From assembly GCA_964347475.1 (NCBI GenBank), contig CAYFYY010000006.1, positions 23,574 through 87,573 of the forward strand: 64,000 bases of DNA, in the 5' to 3' direction. This document shows, one piece after another, positions 45,187-52,772 of the stretch; the stretch's first letter is position 1, and each line of letters begins with the position of its first letter. The notes beneath the pieces are model-generated. The model searched no databases. It had not been told where the DNA came from and saw nothing but the letters and a program-made list of their open reading frames with translations. Position numbers and translations under genes: made by a program. The DNA is from GCA-020356105 sp964347475. Lineage in GTDB: Bacteria > Pseudomonadota > Alphaproteobacteria > UBA8366 > JADFVY01.

Positions 45187-46083
45187 CTAGTTTTCCTCCG
45201 CCGTCTTTTCGACGCCCTCGCCCAGCTCGAAGCGGACAAATCCACCCAATTTCACAGGGGCGCCGATATCCTTGGCCGCATTTTCGAGCACCTTGGTCAT
45301 CCGCGTTTCATTGTCGATCACAAAGATCTGCTCGAGCAGCACGGTCTCTTCATAGAACTTGCGCAGCCGGCCCTCAACCATCTTGGCAATGATGTCCTCC
45401 GGCTTTCCCGAGTCGCGGGCCTGCTCGCTCAGAACATGGCGCTCACGCTCCAGCGCCGCCGCGTCGACGTCGGAGACGGCCAGCCATTGCGGCCGCGCCG
45501 CCGCGACGTGCATTGCGATGTGCCGGCCGAGCGCCTGCAGCTTGCCCCTCTCGCCGTCCGATTCGAGCGCCACCAGCACGCCGATCTTGCCCAGGCCGTC
45601 GGCCAGCTTGTTGTGGATGTAGCCGACCGCGGCGCCATTTGCCGCGCACAGCCCGGCAGCGCGCCGCAGCGACATGTTCTCGCCGATCGTCGCGATCATG
45701 TGGGTCAACTCCTCGGCGACCGTGCGGCCGCTGCCCGGATAATCAGCGGCCTTCAGTTTCTCAAGGTCGCCCCCGACGGTCAGCGCCACCTCGGTAACGG
45801 TTCGCACGAACTCCTGAAACGTCTCGTTGCGGGCGACGAAGTCGGTCTCGCAGTTGACCTCGACAACAACGCCGCAGTCGCCCTCGACCAGCAGGCCGAC
45901 CAGCCCTTCCGATGCGGTGCGGCCCGACTTCTTGGCCGCCGCCGACAGTCCCTTCGTGCGGAGCCAGTCCTCGGCGGCATCCATGTCGCCGCCGCTCTCC
46001 TGCAACGCCTTCTTGCAGTCCATCATGCCGGCGCCGGTCTTCTCGCGCAGTTGCTTGACCAGCGCAGCCGTGATTTCGGCCAT
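45187..46083 (-). CDS. tsf: Translation elongation factor Ts
   Basis: EF-Ts recycles EF-Tu by releasing GDP. The 298-aa product has the N-terminal UBA-like domain MAEITAALVKQLREKTGAGMMDCKKALQES and the key contact motif TDFVARNETFQEF, plus LMPQLVASE-type repeats in divergent form (MHVAAARPQWLAVSDVDA). It lies 102 bp after rpsB and 24 bp before pyrH. The long rpsB-tsf gap of 102 bp suggests possible differential expression, but no hairpin was evident. Confidence 0.95.
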   Translation of the reverse strand: MAEITAALVKQLREKTGAGMMDCKKALQESGGDMDAAEDWLRTKGLSAAAKKSGRTASEGLVGLLVEGDCGVVVEVNCETDFVARNETFQEFVRTVTEVALTVGGDLEKLKAADYPGSGRTVAEELTHMIATIGENMSLRRAAGLCAANGAAVGYIHNKLADGLGKIGVLVALESDGERGKLQALGRHIAMHVAAARPQWLAVSDVDAAALERERHVLSEQARDSGKPEDIIAKMVEGRLRKFYEETVLLEQIFVIDNETRMTKVLENAAKDIGAPVKLGGFVRFELGEGVEKTAEEN

Positions 46084-46185
46084 TCCTCAGTTCCTCTTGC
46101 TCAGTCCGGTTATATGGTTCGCCGCGCGCGGGCCGGGATGGACCGACCCGAGGCACCGGGCGGCGGGCGCCGCCGAGCTTGCTCC

Positions 46186-47314
46186 CTACGCGCTCTCGGC
46201 GTTTTCCGTCGCAGGCGCCGCCGCGGCAGCCTTCTTGGCCTTGGGCGCCGGTTCGTCGGTGGCGTCCGCCACGTCAGAAGCGATTTCGTCAGGCGCATCG
46301 GCGACCAGATCCTCCGCCTCCGGCGTCGCTTCCGCCGGTGCCGCATCGGCCGCGGCCGGCGCTTCCTTGGCCGGCGCTTCCTTGGCCGGCGCTTCCTTGG
46401 CCGCCGTCTTCTCGGCAGGTGTCTCCGCGACCGGTTCCGCCGCGGGTGCCTCCTCTGCCGGCGCCTCNNNNNNNNNNNNNNNNNNNNNNNNNNNNNNNNN
46501 NNNNNNNNNNNNNNNNNNNNNNNNNNNNNNNNNNNNNNNNNNNNNNNNNNNNNNNNNNNNNNNNNNNGGGCAACGACTCGATCGGCGCCTCGACCGCCTC
46601 GCCGGCATCGGCGGAGGTCTTCATCATCTCCTCCTGCAGCCCGTCGAGCACGGCGTCGCGCATCAACTCGCAATACAGGGTGATCGCGCGCATGGCATCG
46701 TCATTGCCGGGCACCGGGAAGGCAACGCCGTCCGGCTCGCTGTTGCTGTCGAGCACGGCGACAACCGGGATGTTCAGCTTGTTGGCCTCCTTGACCGCGA
46801 TCGCCTCCTTGTTGGTGTCGACCACGAACAGGATGTCTGGCAGCGCGCCCATTTCCTTGATGCCGCCGAGCGCCCGCTCGAGCTTGTCGCGCTCCCGGGT
46901 CAGCCGCAGGAGTTCCTTCTTGGTCAGGCCGTGGGTTTCGCCCTCGAGCTGCTTCTCCAGGTCGCGCAGCCGCTTGATCGAATTCGAGATGGTCTTCCAG
47001 TTGGTCAGCATGCCGCCGAGCCAGCGGTGGTTCACGTAATACTGGCCACAGCGTTGCGCCGCGTCGGCGACGACCTCGCTGGCCTGCCGCTTGGTGCCGA
47101 CGAACAGCACGCGGCCGCCGCCGGCAGCGACATCGCGCACGGCCTCGAGGGCGCGGTGCAGCATCGGCACCGTCTGCTCCAGATCGATGATGTGAACGCC
47201 GTTGCGCGCGCCGAAGATGAAGCTTTCCATCTTCGGGTTCCAGCGCCGCGTCGAGTGGCCGAAATGCACGCCGGCTTCGAGCAGCTGGCGCATGGTGAAC
47301 GTGGGAGTCGCCAT
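46186..47314 (-). CDS. rpsB: 30S ribosomal protein S2, interrupted by an assembly gap
   Basis: S2 binds the 30S head-body hinge. The conserved part (MATPTFTMRQLLEAGVHFGH to about residue 249) lies to the right of the gap with GARNGVHIIDLEQT, FVGTKRQA, NHRWLGGMLTNWKTI and VVAVLDSNSEPDG. After 100 N the sequence resumes as an Ala/Glu/Pro-rich tail with KEAPA repeats ending ATENAESA and a stop at 46186. Right and left parts are not in the same frame when the gap is counted as 100, because the gap length is arbitrary; this is not a frameshift. Extended acidic-alanine S2 tails are seen in other alphaproteobacteria. Confidence 0.88.
46354..46398 (-). repeat. Three tandem 15-bp repeats in the rpsB tail
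   Basis: GGCCGGCGCTTCCTT occurs three times head to tail with no mismatch (46354-46368, 46369-46383, 46384-46398), encoding KEAPA three times on the minus strand. Related but diverged codons continue toward the gap, so the real repeat array is probably longer. Confidence 0.9.
46468..46567. other. Assembly gap of 100 N
   Basis: Exactly 100 unknown bases lie inside the rpsB repeat tail. This is the conventional length for a scaffold gap of unknown size, so distances and frames across it are not meaningful. Confidence 0.98.
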
Positions 47315-47424
47315 CGTCTACAGTCCTTCTCCGGTTGTCCGCCGCGGGTCTGGCCGGATCGCCCCGGCACCGGACCGAGCCGACGCGAATTTGCGCGCCG
47401 CCCGAATAGCCCGCGTGTGAAATA

Positions 47425-47444
47425 ACGCACCCCTGCGGGTGCGT
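47425..47444 (-). promoter_or_regulatory. Hairpin at the 5' end of the rpsB mRNA
   Basis: An 8-bp stem ACGCACCC/GGGTGCGT with a four-base loop lies where the rpsB transcript is predicted to begin. It could stabilise the 5' end or take part in S2 autoregulation, known for rpsB-tsf in E. coli. The stem is clear; the role is inference. Confidence 0.45.
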
Positions 47445-47451
47445 GGCGCGG

Positions 47452-47480
47452 GGTATACCGGCCCCGGCCGCAGATTGCAA
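47452..47480 (-). promoter_or_regulatory. Promoter of rpsB-tsf-pyrH-frr
   Basis: On the minus strand a -35 TTGCAA (47475-47480) and a -10 TATACC (47452-47457) have an ideal 17-bp spacer, placing the start near 47445, about 130 nt before rpsB. Both boxes match four of six consensus bases. Confidence 0.6.
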
Positions 47481-47516
47481 GGGGATTCGGCGCGACGTCC
47501 TAGCAGGGGCACGCGC

Positions 47517-47546
47517 TTGAACCGCCGCCGCGGCCGTTGATATAGT
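47517..47546 (+). promoter_or_regulatory. Promoter of the Cys-rich mini-protein
   Basis: A -35 TTGAAC (47517-47522) and a -10 TATAGT (47541-47546, five of six) are 18 bp apart. The start would be near 47553, 35 nt before the ATG at 47588. It is back to back with the rpsB promoter, with 36 bp between the -35 boxes. Confidence 0.6.
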
Positions 47547-47587
47547 GACCGCGGGCACCACCACGCAACCACGACAGGGAATCCGAC

Positions 47588-47782
47588 ATGGCGACCTACG
47601 AATGCGAGAAATGCGGGATGAGCGTGAATGCGACCTGCGGCAAGTGCGGCGCACCGCTGGTCAACGACACGTTGACGCTGGACAGCGGTACCGAGGTGCA
47701 GATCTCCCGCTGCCCCAACGATCACGGCAAGATCAAGTCGCCGCTGTGCTGCGGCCAGGACATGAACTGCACCATCGCCTGA
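47588..47782 (+). CDS. Small Cys-rich zinc-ribbon-like protein
   Basis: The 64-aa protein carries eight cysteines at residues 6, 9, 17, 20, 42, 54, 55 and 61. The pattern is C-x2-C, C-x2-C, a lone C before NDHGK and a final LCCGQDMNC. The two CxxC knuckles suggest a zinc ribbon. The CCGQDM segment recalls the iron-binding CCGxxM of desulforedoxin and the N-terminal domain of desulfoferrodoxin, but the rest does not match. A GGGA ribosome site and its own strong promoter support expression. I believe similar small proteins exist in other alphaproteobacteria but know no assigned function. It does not share a transcript with rpsB. Confidence 0.8.
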   Translation: MATYECEKCGMSVNATCGKCGAPLVNDTLTLDSGTEVQISRCPNDHGKIKSPLCCGQDMNCTIA

Positions 47783-47948
47783 CCGGACGTCAGTCCGTCG
47801 CCGACATGGGCGCCGCCGGGCGGGTCGCCGGCCGTCCCGGCAGCATCGGCGCAACGCTCCGCGGCGCCCCTGATTAACCAAACCGCAAGTCTTGCCTGCC
47901 ATGCTCGCCGCGAATGCCCGTTAGGACGGACGCTGCGAGGGCGAGCTC

Positions 47949-48596
47949 ATGATCGAACGCATTCTCGAGGCCATCATCTTCGGCAGCCGCTGGCTGCTGG
48001 CGCCGGTCTATCTCGGACTGATCGGCGGGCTCTGCTTCCTGCTGGCCAAGTTCGTGCAGGAGTTCTTCCACATCCTGCCCACCGTGTTCACCGCCTCCGA
48101 GACCGACATCATCCTCGCGGTGCTGACCCTCGTGGACATCTCGCTCGCCGGCAACCTGCTGGTCATGGTCATCTTCGCCGGCTACGAGAATTTCGTCTCG
48201 AAGATCGACTGCGCCGAGTCCGTGGACCGCCCGGAATGGATGGGCAAGGTCGATTACGGCGGACTGAAGCTGAAGATGATCGCATCGATCGTCGCCATCT
48301 CGGCGATCCAGATGCTCAAGGCCTTCCTGCACGTGCAGGATTTGACGACGCGGGACATGGCGTGGATGCTCGGCCTGCATATGGCGTTCGTCGTTTCCGG
48401 CGTGCTGCTGGCGGTAATGGACCGTATCGCCCGCACCCCGGACGAAATGGCCGAGGCCCATGTGCGCGCACAGATGCTGCTGAACGGCGAGATCCAGCCG
48501 CACGGCCGCGCCGCGGCGTCGGGCCCGCCGGACGGGGTCGAGCGACGGGCAGCCGACAGCCCAATGCGCGGCGCCGCGCGTCCCGAGAGCGCCTGA
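47949..48596 (+). CDS. YqhA/UPF0114 family inner membrane protein
   Basis: The 215-aa protein has four hydrophobic helices (about residues 15-35, 50-75, 105-125 and 136-155) and the family stretches ERILEAIIFGSRWLLAPVYLG, VDISLAGNLLVMVIFAGYENFVS and AISAIQMLKAFLHV. These identify the YqhA (TIGR00645) family, whose function is not known. The C-terminal 40 residues are a polar, Arg/Ala-rich cytoplasmic tail. It lies 166 bp after the Cys-rich gene and may be read from the same promoter, with no terminator evident between them. Confidence 0.88.
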   Translation: MIERILEAIIFGSRWLLAPVYLGLIGGLCFLLAKFVQEFFHILPTVFTASETDIILAVLTLVDISLAGNLLVMVIFAGYENFVSKIDCAESVDRPEWMGKVDYGGLKLKMIASIVAISAIQMLKAFLHVQDLTTRDMAWMLGLHMAFVVSGVLLAVMDRIARTPDEMAEAHVRAQMLLNGEIQPHGRAAASGPPDGVERRAADSPMRGAARPESA

Positions 48597-48622
48597 CGCG
48601 CTGCGCCATTCCGCGCTATACT
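48593..48622 (+). promoter_or_regulatory. Weak candidate promoter of the radical SAM gene
   Basis: CTGACG (48593-48598) and TATACT (48617-48622, five of six) are 18 bp apart. The -35 overlaps the upstream stop codon and the start would be about 22 nt before the GTG of the next gene. This is a match by eye only. Confidence 0.35.
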
Positions 48623-48650
48623 GGACGCCGCAAGGCTACGGGGCAACGCA

Positions 48651-49541
48651 GTGCTGACACAGGTCCACATCCTTCTGACGTATCAGTGCACCTGGGCGTG
48701 CGACCACTGTTTCCTCTATTGCAGCCCCGGCGCGACGGGCACGTTCACCGGCGCCCGTCTCGCCCGGCTGCTCGACCAGGCGGCGGCGGTCGATACCGTC
48801 GAGTGGATCTATTTCGAGGGCGGCGAGCCGTTCCTGTATTACCCGCTGATGCTGCACGGGCTGCAGATGGCGCGCGACCGGGGCTTTCGCACCGGCATCG
48901 TCACCAACGGCTACTGGGCGACCTCGCCGGATGATGCCGAAGCGTGGTTGCGGCCGCTGATGGCACTCGACGTCGGCGATCTGAGCATGAGCGACGACGG
49001 CTTCCACGGCGGCGATGACGGGGCACCGGTCAAGGCCGCGATCGCTGCGGCGTTGCGCCTCGAACTGCCGGTCAACGTGATCCGCATCGGCAGGCCGGGC
49101 GCGGGCGGCGGCGCCGGGCGCAAGGGCGCGGCGATCGCGGGCGGCCCGGTGCGATTCCGCGGCCGTGCTGCCGACCGGCTGGCCGGCGACCTGCCGCGCC
49201 GGAATGCGAAATCGTTCTGCGAGTGCCCCTACGAGGACCTGCGCACGCCGGAGCGCGTTCACGTCGATGCCTTCGGTTCCGTCCAGGTCTGCCAGGGGCT
49301 GAGCATCGGCAATCTCTGGCACACGCCCCTGCAGCAACTCCTGGACGACTACGACGCCGACGCGCACCCGATCTGCGGCCCGCTCCTCGCCGGCGGCCCG
49401 GCCCGGCTCGCCAAGGTTCGCCGCGTCGCGGTTCAGGACGGCTATGTCGATGCCTGCCACCTGTGCTTCGAGACCCGACGCGCCTTGCTCGACCATTACC
49501 CGGAGGCCCTGACCCCGCGCCAGGCTTACGGCGTGGCCTGA
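48651..49541 (+). CDS. Radical SAM protein with extra C-terminal cysteines
   Basis: The 296-aa protein starts with GTG and has the cluster motif C-x3-C-x2-C at residues 13, 17 and 20 (TYQCTWACDHC), another Cys at 24, the SAM-side EGGEP (57-60) and VTNG. A second set of cysteines at 190, 192, 214, 242, 269 and 272 (CEC, VCQG, ICGP, CHLC) resembles a SPASM-type auxiliary cluster region, as in peptide-modifying and sulfatase-maturing enzymes. The middle has the odd MSDDGFHGGDDGAP. No substrate peptide or partner is obvious. The next gene is the GcvT-GlyA fusion; they share direction, but a 244-bp gap with a hairpin argues for separate units. Confidence 0.82.
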   Translation: MLTQVHILLTYQCTWACDHCFLYCSPGATGTFTGARLARLLDQAAAVDTVEWIYFEGGEPFLYYPLMLHGLQMARDRGFRTGIVTNGYWATSPDDAEAWLRPLMALDVGDLSMSDDGFHGGDDGAPVKAAIAAALRLELPVNVIRIGRPGAGGGAGRKGAAIAGGPVRFRGRAADRLAGDLPRRNAKSFCECPYEDLRTPERVHVDAFGSVQVCQGLSIGNLWHTPLQQLLDDYDADAHPICGPLLAGGPARLAKVRRVAVQDGYVDACHLCFETRRALLDHYPEALTPRQAYGVA

Positions 49542-49546
49542 AACGA

Positions 49547-49565
49547 CGCCCGCCAACTACGGGCG
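49547..49565 (+). terminator. Possible terminator hairpin after the radical SAM gene
   Basis: A 6-bp stem CGCCCG/CGGGCG with a seven-base loop starts six bases after the stop codon. No T tract follows, so it is a weak call. Confidence 0.3.
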
Positions 49566-49653
49566 AACGGACTGGCGGCCTGCCGCGACTGACCCGGTGG
49601 GACGTTACCGGGCCGCCGGTTGCCCTTCGTCGCGTGGAACGAGCCCATGAGTT

Positions 49654-49692
49654 AGGGTTGTCTGCGGGTTTGCGGCGACCCTATCGGGGTCG
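49654..49692 (+). promoter_or_regulatory. Leader with two mutually exclusive hairpins before the GcvT-GlyA gene
   Basis: AGGGTTGTC (49654-49662) can pair with GGCGACCCT (49674-49682), and alternatively CGACCC (49676-49681) pairs with GGGTCG (49687-49692). The two stems share the CGACCC strand, as in attenuators and riboswitches. No known aptamer was recognised and no T tract follows. Confidence 0.35.
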
Positions 49693-49785
49693 ACAGCAGT
49701 CTCCGATCGTGCGTCCGCTCCCGCCTGCCGGCGCCATGGCCGTTGACCCGGCCTTCCAGAGGTTTAAGCTGATTCCGGGGGGGCG

Positions 49786-52452
49786 ATGGCCATGGACGAT
49801 AGCACCGCGCTTAAGGAAACCGTCCTGCACCGCTGGCACGAGGCGGCGGGCGCCAAGATGGTCGGGTTCGGCGGCTGGCACATGCCGGTGCAATACCCGA
49901 CCGGGATCATCCGCGAGCACCTCGCCACGCGCCGCCATGCCGGATTGTTCGACGTCTCCCACATGGGCCGCTTCCGCATCACCGGCGGCGGCGCCGAAGC
50001 GTTCCTCCTCAAGACGCTGACCAACAATGCCAGGGCGCTGGTGCCGGGCCATGCCCAGTATACGATCATCGCCAACGAGGACGGCGGCGCCGTCGACGAC
50101 GCCTACCTGTATATGTTCGGACGCGACGACTTCCTGCTCGTCGTCAACGCCGCCAACCGCGAGAAGGACTGGCAGTGGCTGACCGGACACAAACCTGCCG
50201 ACGCCGAGATGGACGACGTCAGCGAAGCGCTGGCGATGATCTCGCTGCAGGGTCCCCGCGCCTCCGAAATCCTCGAGCAGGCGGCCGGCGCCACCGACCT
50301 GTTGCCCGAGAACAAGCGCAACCGGCTCGCGGTCGTGCCGGTCGACGGCCACGACGTGATTGCAGCGCGCACCGGCTATACCGGCGAGGCGGTGTGCTTC
50401 GAGCTGTTCGTCGACCGCAACCGGGCGGTCGAGCTTTGGCAGCGCCTGGTCGATCTCGGCGCCGTGCCGGCCGGGCTCGGTGCGCGTGATTCCCTGCGCC
50501 TCGAGGCGGGACTGCCGCTCTACGGGCACGAGCTCGGACTGGACCGCGACGGCGACGAGATCCCGATCTTCGCCAACGCCGTGGCGAGCATCGCCGTGCG
50601 GGCGGTCGACGGCGACTATATCGGTCGCGCGGCGCTGGAGCGGCAGCGCGACGAATGCATCCACATCCGGCGCGGCGAGCTGGCCGCGCCCGTCGCCGAC
50701 AGGCTGCTCACGCACCTCGTCCAGCCGATCGCCGTGTTCGGTGCCCAGCGGCCGCTGCGCGCCGGTTTCGAGGTGTTGTTCGACGGGGCGCCCGCGGGCT
50801 ACGTGACCTCCGGGACCAGCGTACCGTTCGCGCGCTTCTATGGCGAGGGCGTCACCGCGGTGCCGTCGGACGAACACGACATGCGGCCGATCGGCCTTGC
50901 CCTGGTGCGCTCGGACATCGAGTACCGTACCGACCGACCGGTGGTCCTCGAGATCGCCGATGCGCGGGGCAACCGGTTCTCGGCCGAGCTGGTGGAAAAG
51001 AACCTGTGGCCGCTGCCGCCCTATACGCGGCCCTATACCGGCTTTTCCGGGCCGCGCCGGGTCCGGCGCCTGGACGACACGGACGCCGCCGCGGCGGCAG
51101 CGCGGCTGCGCGAGGAGGCCGCGCGCAACACCGCCTGGCGGCGCACGGAATGCGTCAACCTGATCCCGTCGGAGCAGCCGACCTCTGCCTTCGTCGACGC
51201 GCTGTGCACCGCCGACCCGGCCGGCCGCTACAACGAGCACAACCGCATCAGGGCACTCGGGCCCGAAGCGTCCGAGGTGCGTTACTACAAGGGCACCGAC
51301 TTCATCATGGAGAAGGAGGACGAGCTCAAGGCGGCCCTGCGCGCCTTCTTCGGCTGCACGCGGGTCGAGCCGCGGGTGATCAGCGGCCAGATGGCGAACG
51401 ACACCGTCTACGATGCCCTCAAGCAGTTCCGCAACCGCCATCGCGCCGGCCGCCCGCCCCTGCCCCTTCAGCGCGTTCTGGTCCACGATTTGTCGAAGGG
51501 CGGGCATCTCAGCGCCCAGCCGATGGGGGCGTTGAAGAACTACGTCGCGCTCGACCCGCAGACCGGCCGGCCGGCGGTCGAGCACTTCCCGTTCGAGAAG
51601 GACAATCCCTACCGCGTCGACGTCGAGGCGACGAAGGCCCTGATCGCCGAGACGCGACCCGAGCTTCTCGTGTTCGGGCGCAGCGTGACCATCGAGACCG
51701 AGCCGGTGGCCGAGATCGCCGCTTTCGTCCATGCCGAGTTCGGCGCCGACAACCCTGCGCGACCCCTGATCATGTATGACGGCGCGCACGTGCTCGGCCT
51801 CCTCGGCCCCCATTTCCAGGAGCCGCTGAAGGAAGGCGCCGACATCGTCACCGGCTCCACCCACAAGACCTTCTTCGGTCCGCAGCGCGGCGTCGTGCTC
51901 GCCGACATGCCGCCCGGCGCCGCCTTCGAGCCGTTGTGGCGGCAGATCGAGACGCGTGCCTTCCCGGGCCACGTCAGCAACCATCACCTGGGAACCTTGC
52001 TCGGACTCCTGGGGGCGAGCTACGAGATGATCCGCTTCCGCGACGACTACCCGGCCCAGGTGATCCGCAACGCGCGGGCCTTCGCGCGGGCCCTGCACGA
52101 TTGCGGGCTGACCGTCGAGGGCGACCCCGACGGCGGCTTCACCCGCACCCACCAGGTGCTGCTGCGCACCGCCCGGACCCGCGGCGGCTATGTGGCCGAC
52201 CGGCTGGAGGCCAACAACATCATCACCAACCCGCAGGCGCTGTACGACGACGCCAGCTTCGCCGCCGCCAGCGGCGTGCGCATGGGGGCCCAGGAGATGA
52301 CCCGTTACGGCATGAAGGAGGCGGATTTCGCCGAGCTGGCGGCGCTGCTCGCCGAGATCGTCGGCGGCCGCGAGAGCGGCCCCGTCGAATCCTGGCGTGA
52401 TACCGTCACGGCCTTCCGCGGCCGTTTCGTTGAGATGCGGTACTGCCTCTGA
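49786..52452 (+). CDS. Fusion of glycine-cleavage T-protein (aminomethyltransferase) and serine hydroxymethyltransferase-like domain
   Basis: One 888-aa frame joins two folate enzymes. Residues 1 to about 415 are a full GcvT: GFGGWHMPVQYP, VSHMGRF, the catalytic Asp in GGAVDDAYLY (104-105), VNAANREKDW, RDSLRLEAGLPLYGHEL and the C-terminal barrel. Residues about 435-888 are a PLP enzyme of the SHMT fold: ECVNLIPSE, RYNEH (E484), VRYYKGTDF (Y500, Y501), GGHLS, D665 and H668 in YDGAHVLGL, the PLP lysine K694 in STHKTFFG and R832 in SGVRMG. All main SHMT residues are present, but GxPA is replaced by GAQE. Start may be 49786 or 49792; GGGGGG fits both. Likely role: transfer of the methylene group between glycine cleavage and serine. 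Confidence 0.9.
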   Translation: MAMDDSTALKETVLHRWHEAAGAKMVGFGGWHMPVQYPTGIIREHLATRRHAGLFDVSHMGRFRITGGGAEAFLLKTLTNNARALVPGHAQYTIIANEDGGAVDDAYLYMFGRDDFLLVVNAANREKDWQWLTGHKPADAEMDDVSEALAMISLQGPRASEILEQAAGATDLLPENKRNRLAVVPVDGHDVIAARTGYTGEAVCFELFVDRNRAVELWQRLVDLGAVPAGLGARDSLRLEAGLPLYGHELGLDRDGDEIPIFANAVASIAVRAVDGDYIGRAALERQRDECIHIRRGELAAPVADRLLTHLVQPIAVFGAQRPLRAGFEVLFDGAPAGYVTSGTSVPFARFYGEGVTAVPSDEHDMRPIGLALVRSDIEYRTDRPVVLEIADARGNRFSAELVEKNLWPLPPYTRPYTGFSGPRRVRRLDDTDAAAAAARLREEAARNTAWRRTECVNLIPSEQPTSAFVDALCTADPAGRYNEHNRIRALGPEASEVRYYKGTDFIMEKEDELKAALRAFFGCTRVEPRVISGQMANDTVYDALKQFRNRHRAGRPPLPLQRVLVHDLSKGGHLSAQPMGALKNYVALDPQTGRPAVEHFPFEKDNPYRVDVEATKALIAETRPELLVFGRSVTIETEPVAEIAAFVHAEFGADNPARPLIMYDGAHVLGLLGPHFQEPLKEGADIVTGSTHKTFFGPQRGVVLADMPPGAAFEPLWRQIETRAFPGHVSNHHLGTLLGLLGASYEMIRFRDDYPAQVIRNARAFARALHDCGLTVEGDPDGGFTRTHQVLLRTARTRGGYVADRLEANNIITNPQALYDDASFAAASGVRMGAQEMTRYGMKEADFAELAALLAEIVGGRESGPVESWRDTVTAFRGRFVEMRYCL

Positions 52453-52772
52453 GCGTTCGCGCCGGAAGGCGTTCGATGCGCAGCAGGTTGCACGTCCATC
52501 CTCCGCCGGGTCCGGTCCAATTGCGCTGTGACGATTGGCCGCGCCGGGCCGCACGACGCTCGCTTGCCGCCACCATGATCGAACTGTCCGGCGCGGCGGC
52601 GGCTGGCCCACGCGCCGGAGCCGCTCCCGACAGGCCCGAAATTTGCATTGGCCTTGAATCTTGCCGGTTCGTGCCGATCGGATGGTCGCGGCTGGAAAAC
52701 CTTGGATTCAGCGGATCTTGATCTGATCGGGATACGGTAAACCGGCAGCGCCGGACAGGGGACAACGACGCG
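52453..52772. other. 320-bp intergenic stretch
   Basis: No gene is supported. Short open frames have no recognisable domain. It must contain the promoter of the histidine kinase, but no convincing -35/-10 pair was found; the base composition becomes slightly less GC-rich in the last 100 bp. Confidence 0.5.

Noticed and set aside
46289..47314. Frameshift or premature end in rpsB
   Set aside because: The apparent frame change is created by the fixed count of 100 N; both sides are intact.
49566..49785. Known glycine or tetrahydrofolate riboswitch before the fusion
   Set aside because: The conserved core sequences of these aptamers could not be found; only generic alternative stems remain.
49681..52611. 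Very long minus-strand open frame opposite the GcvT-GlyA fusion
   Set aside because: It is open because of high GC codon bias on the plus strand. Its translation shows no domain, and the plus-strand frame has clear catalytic motifs.
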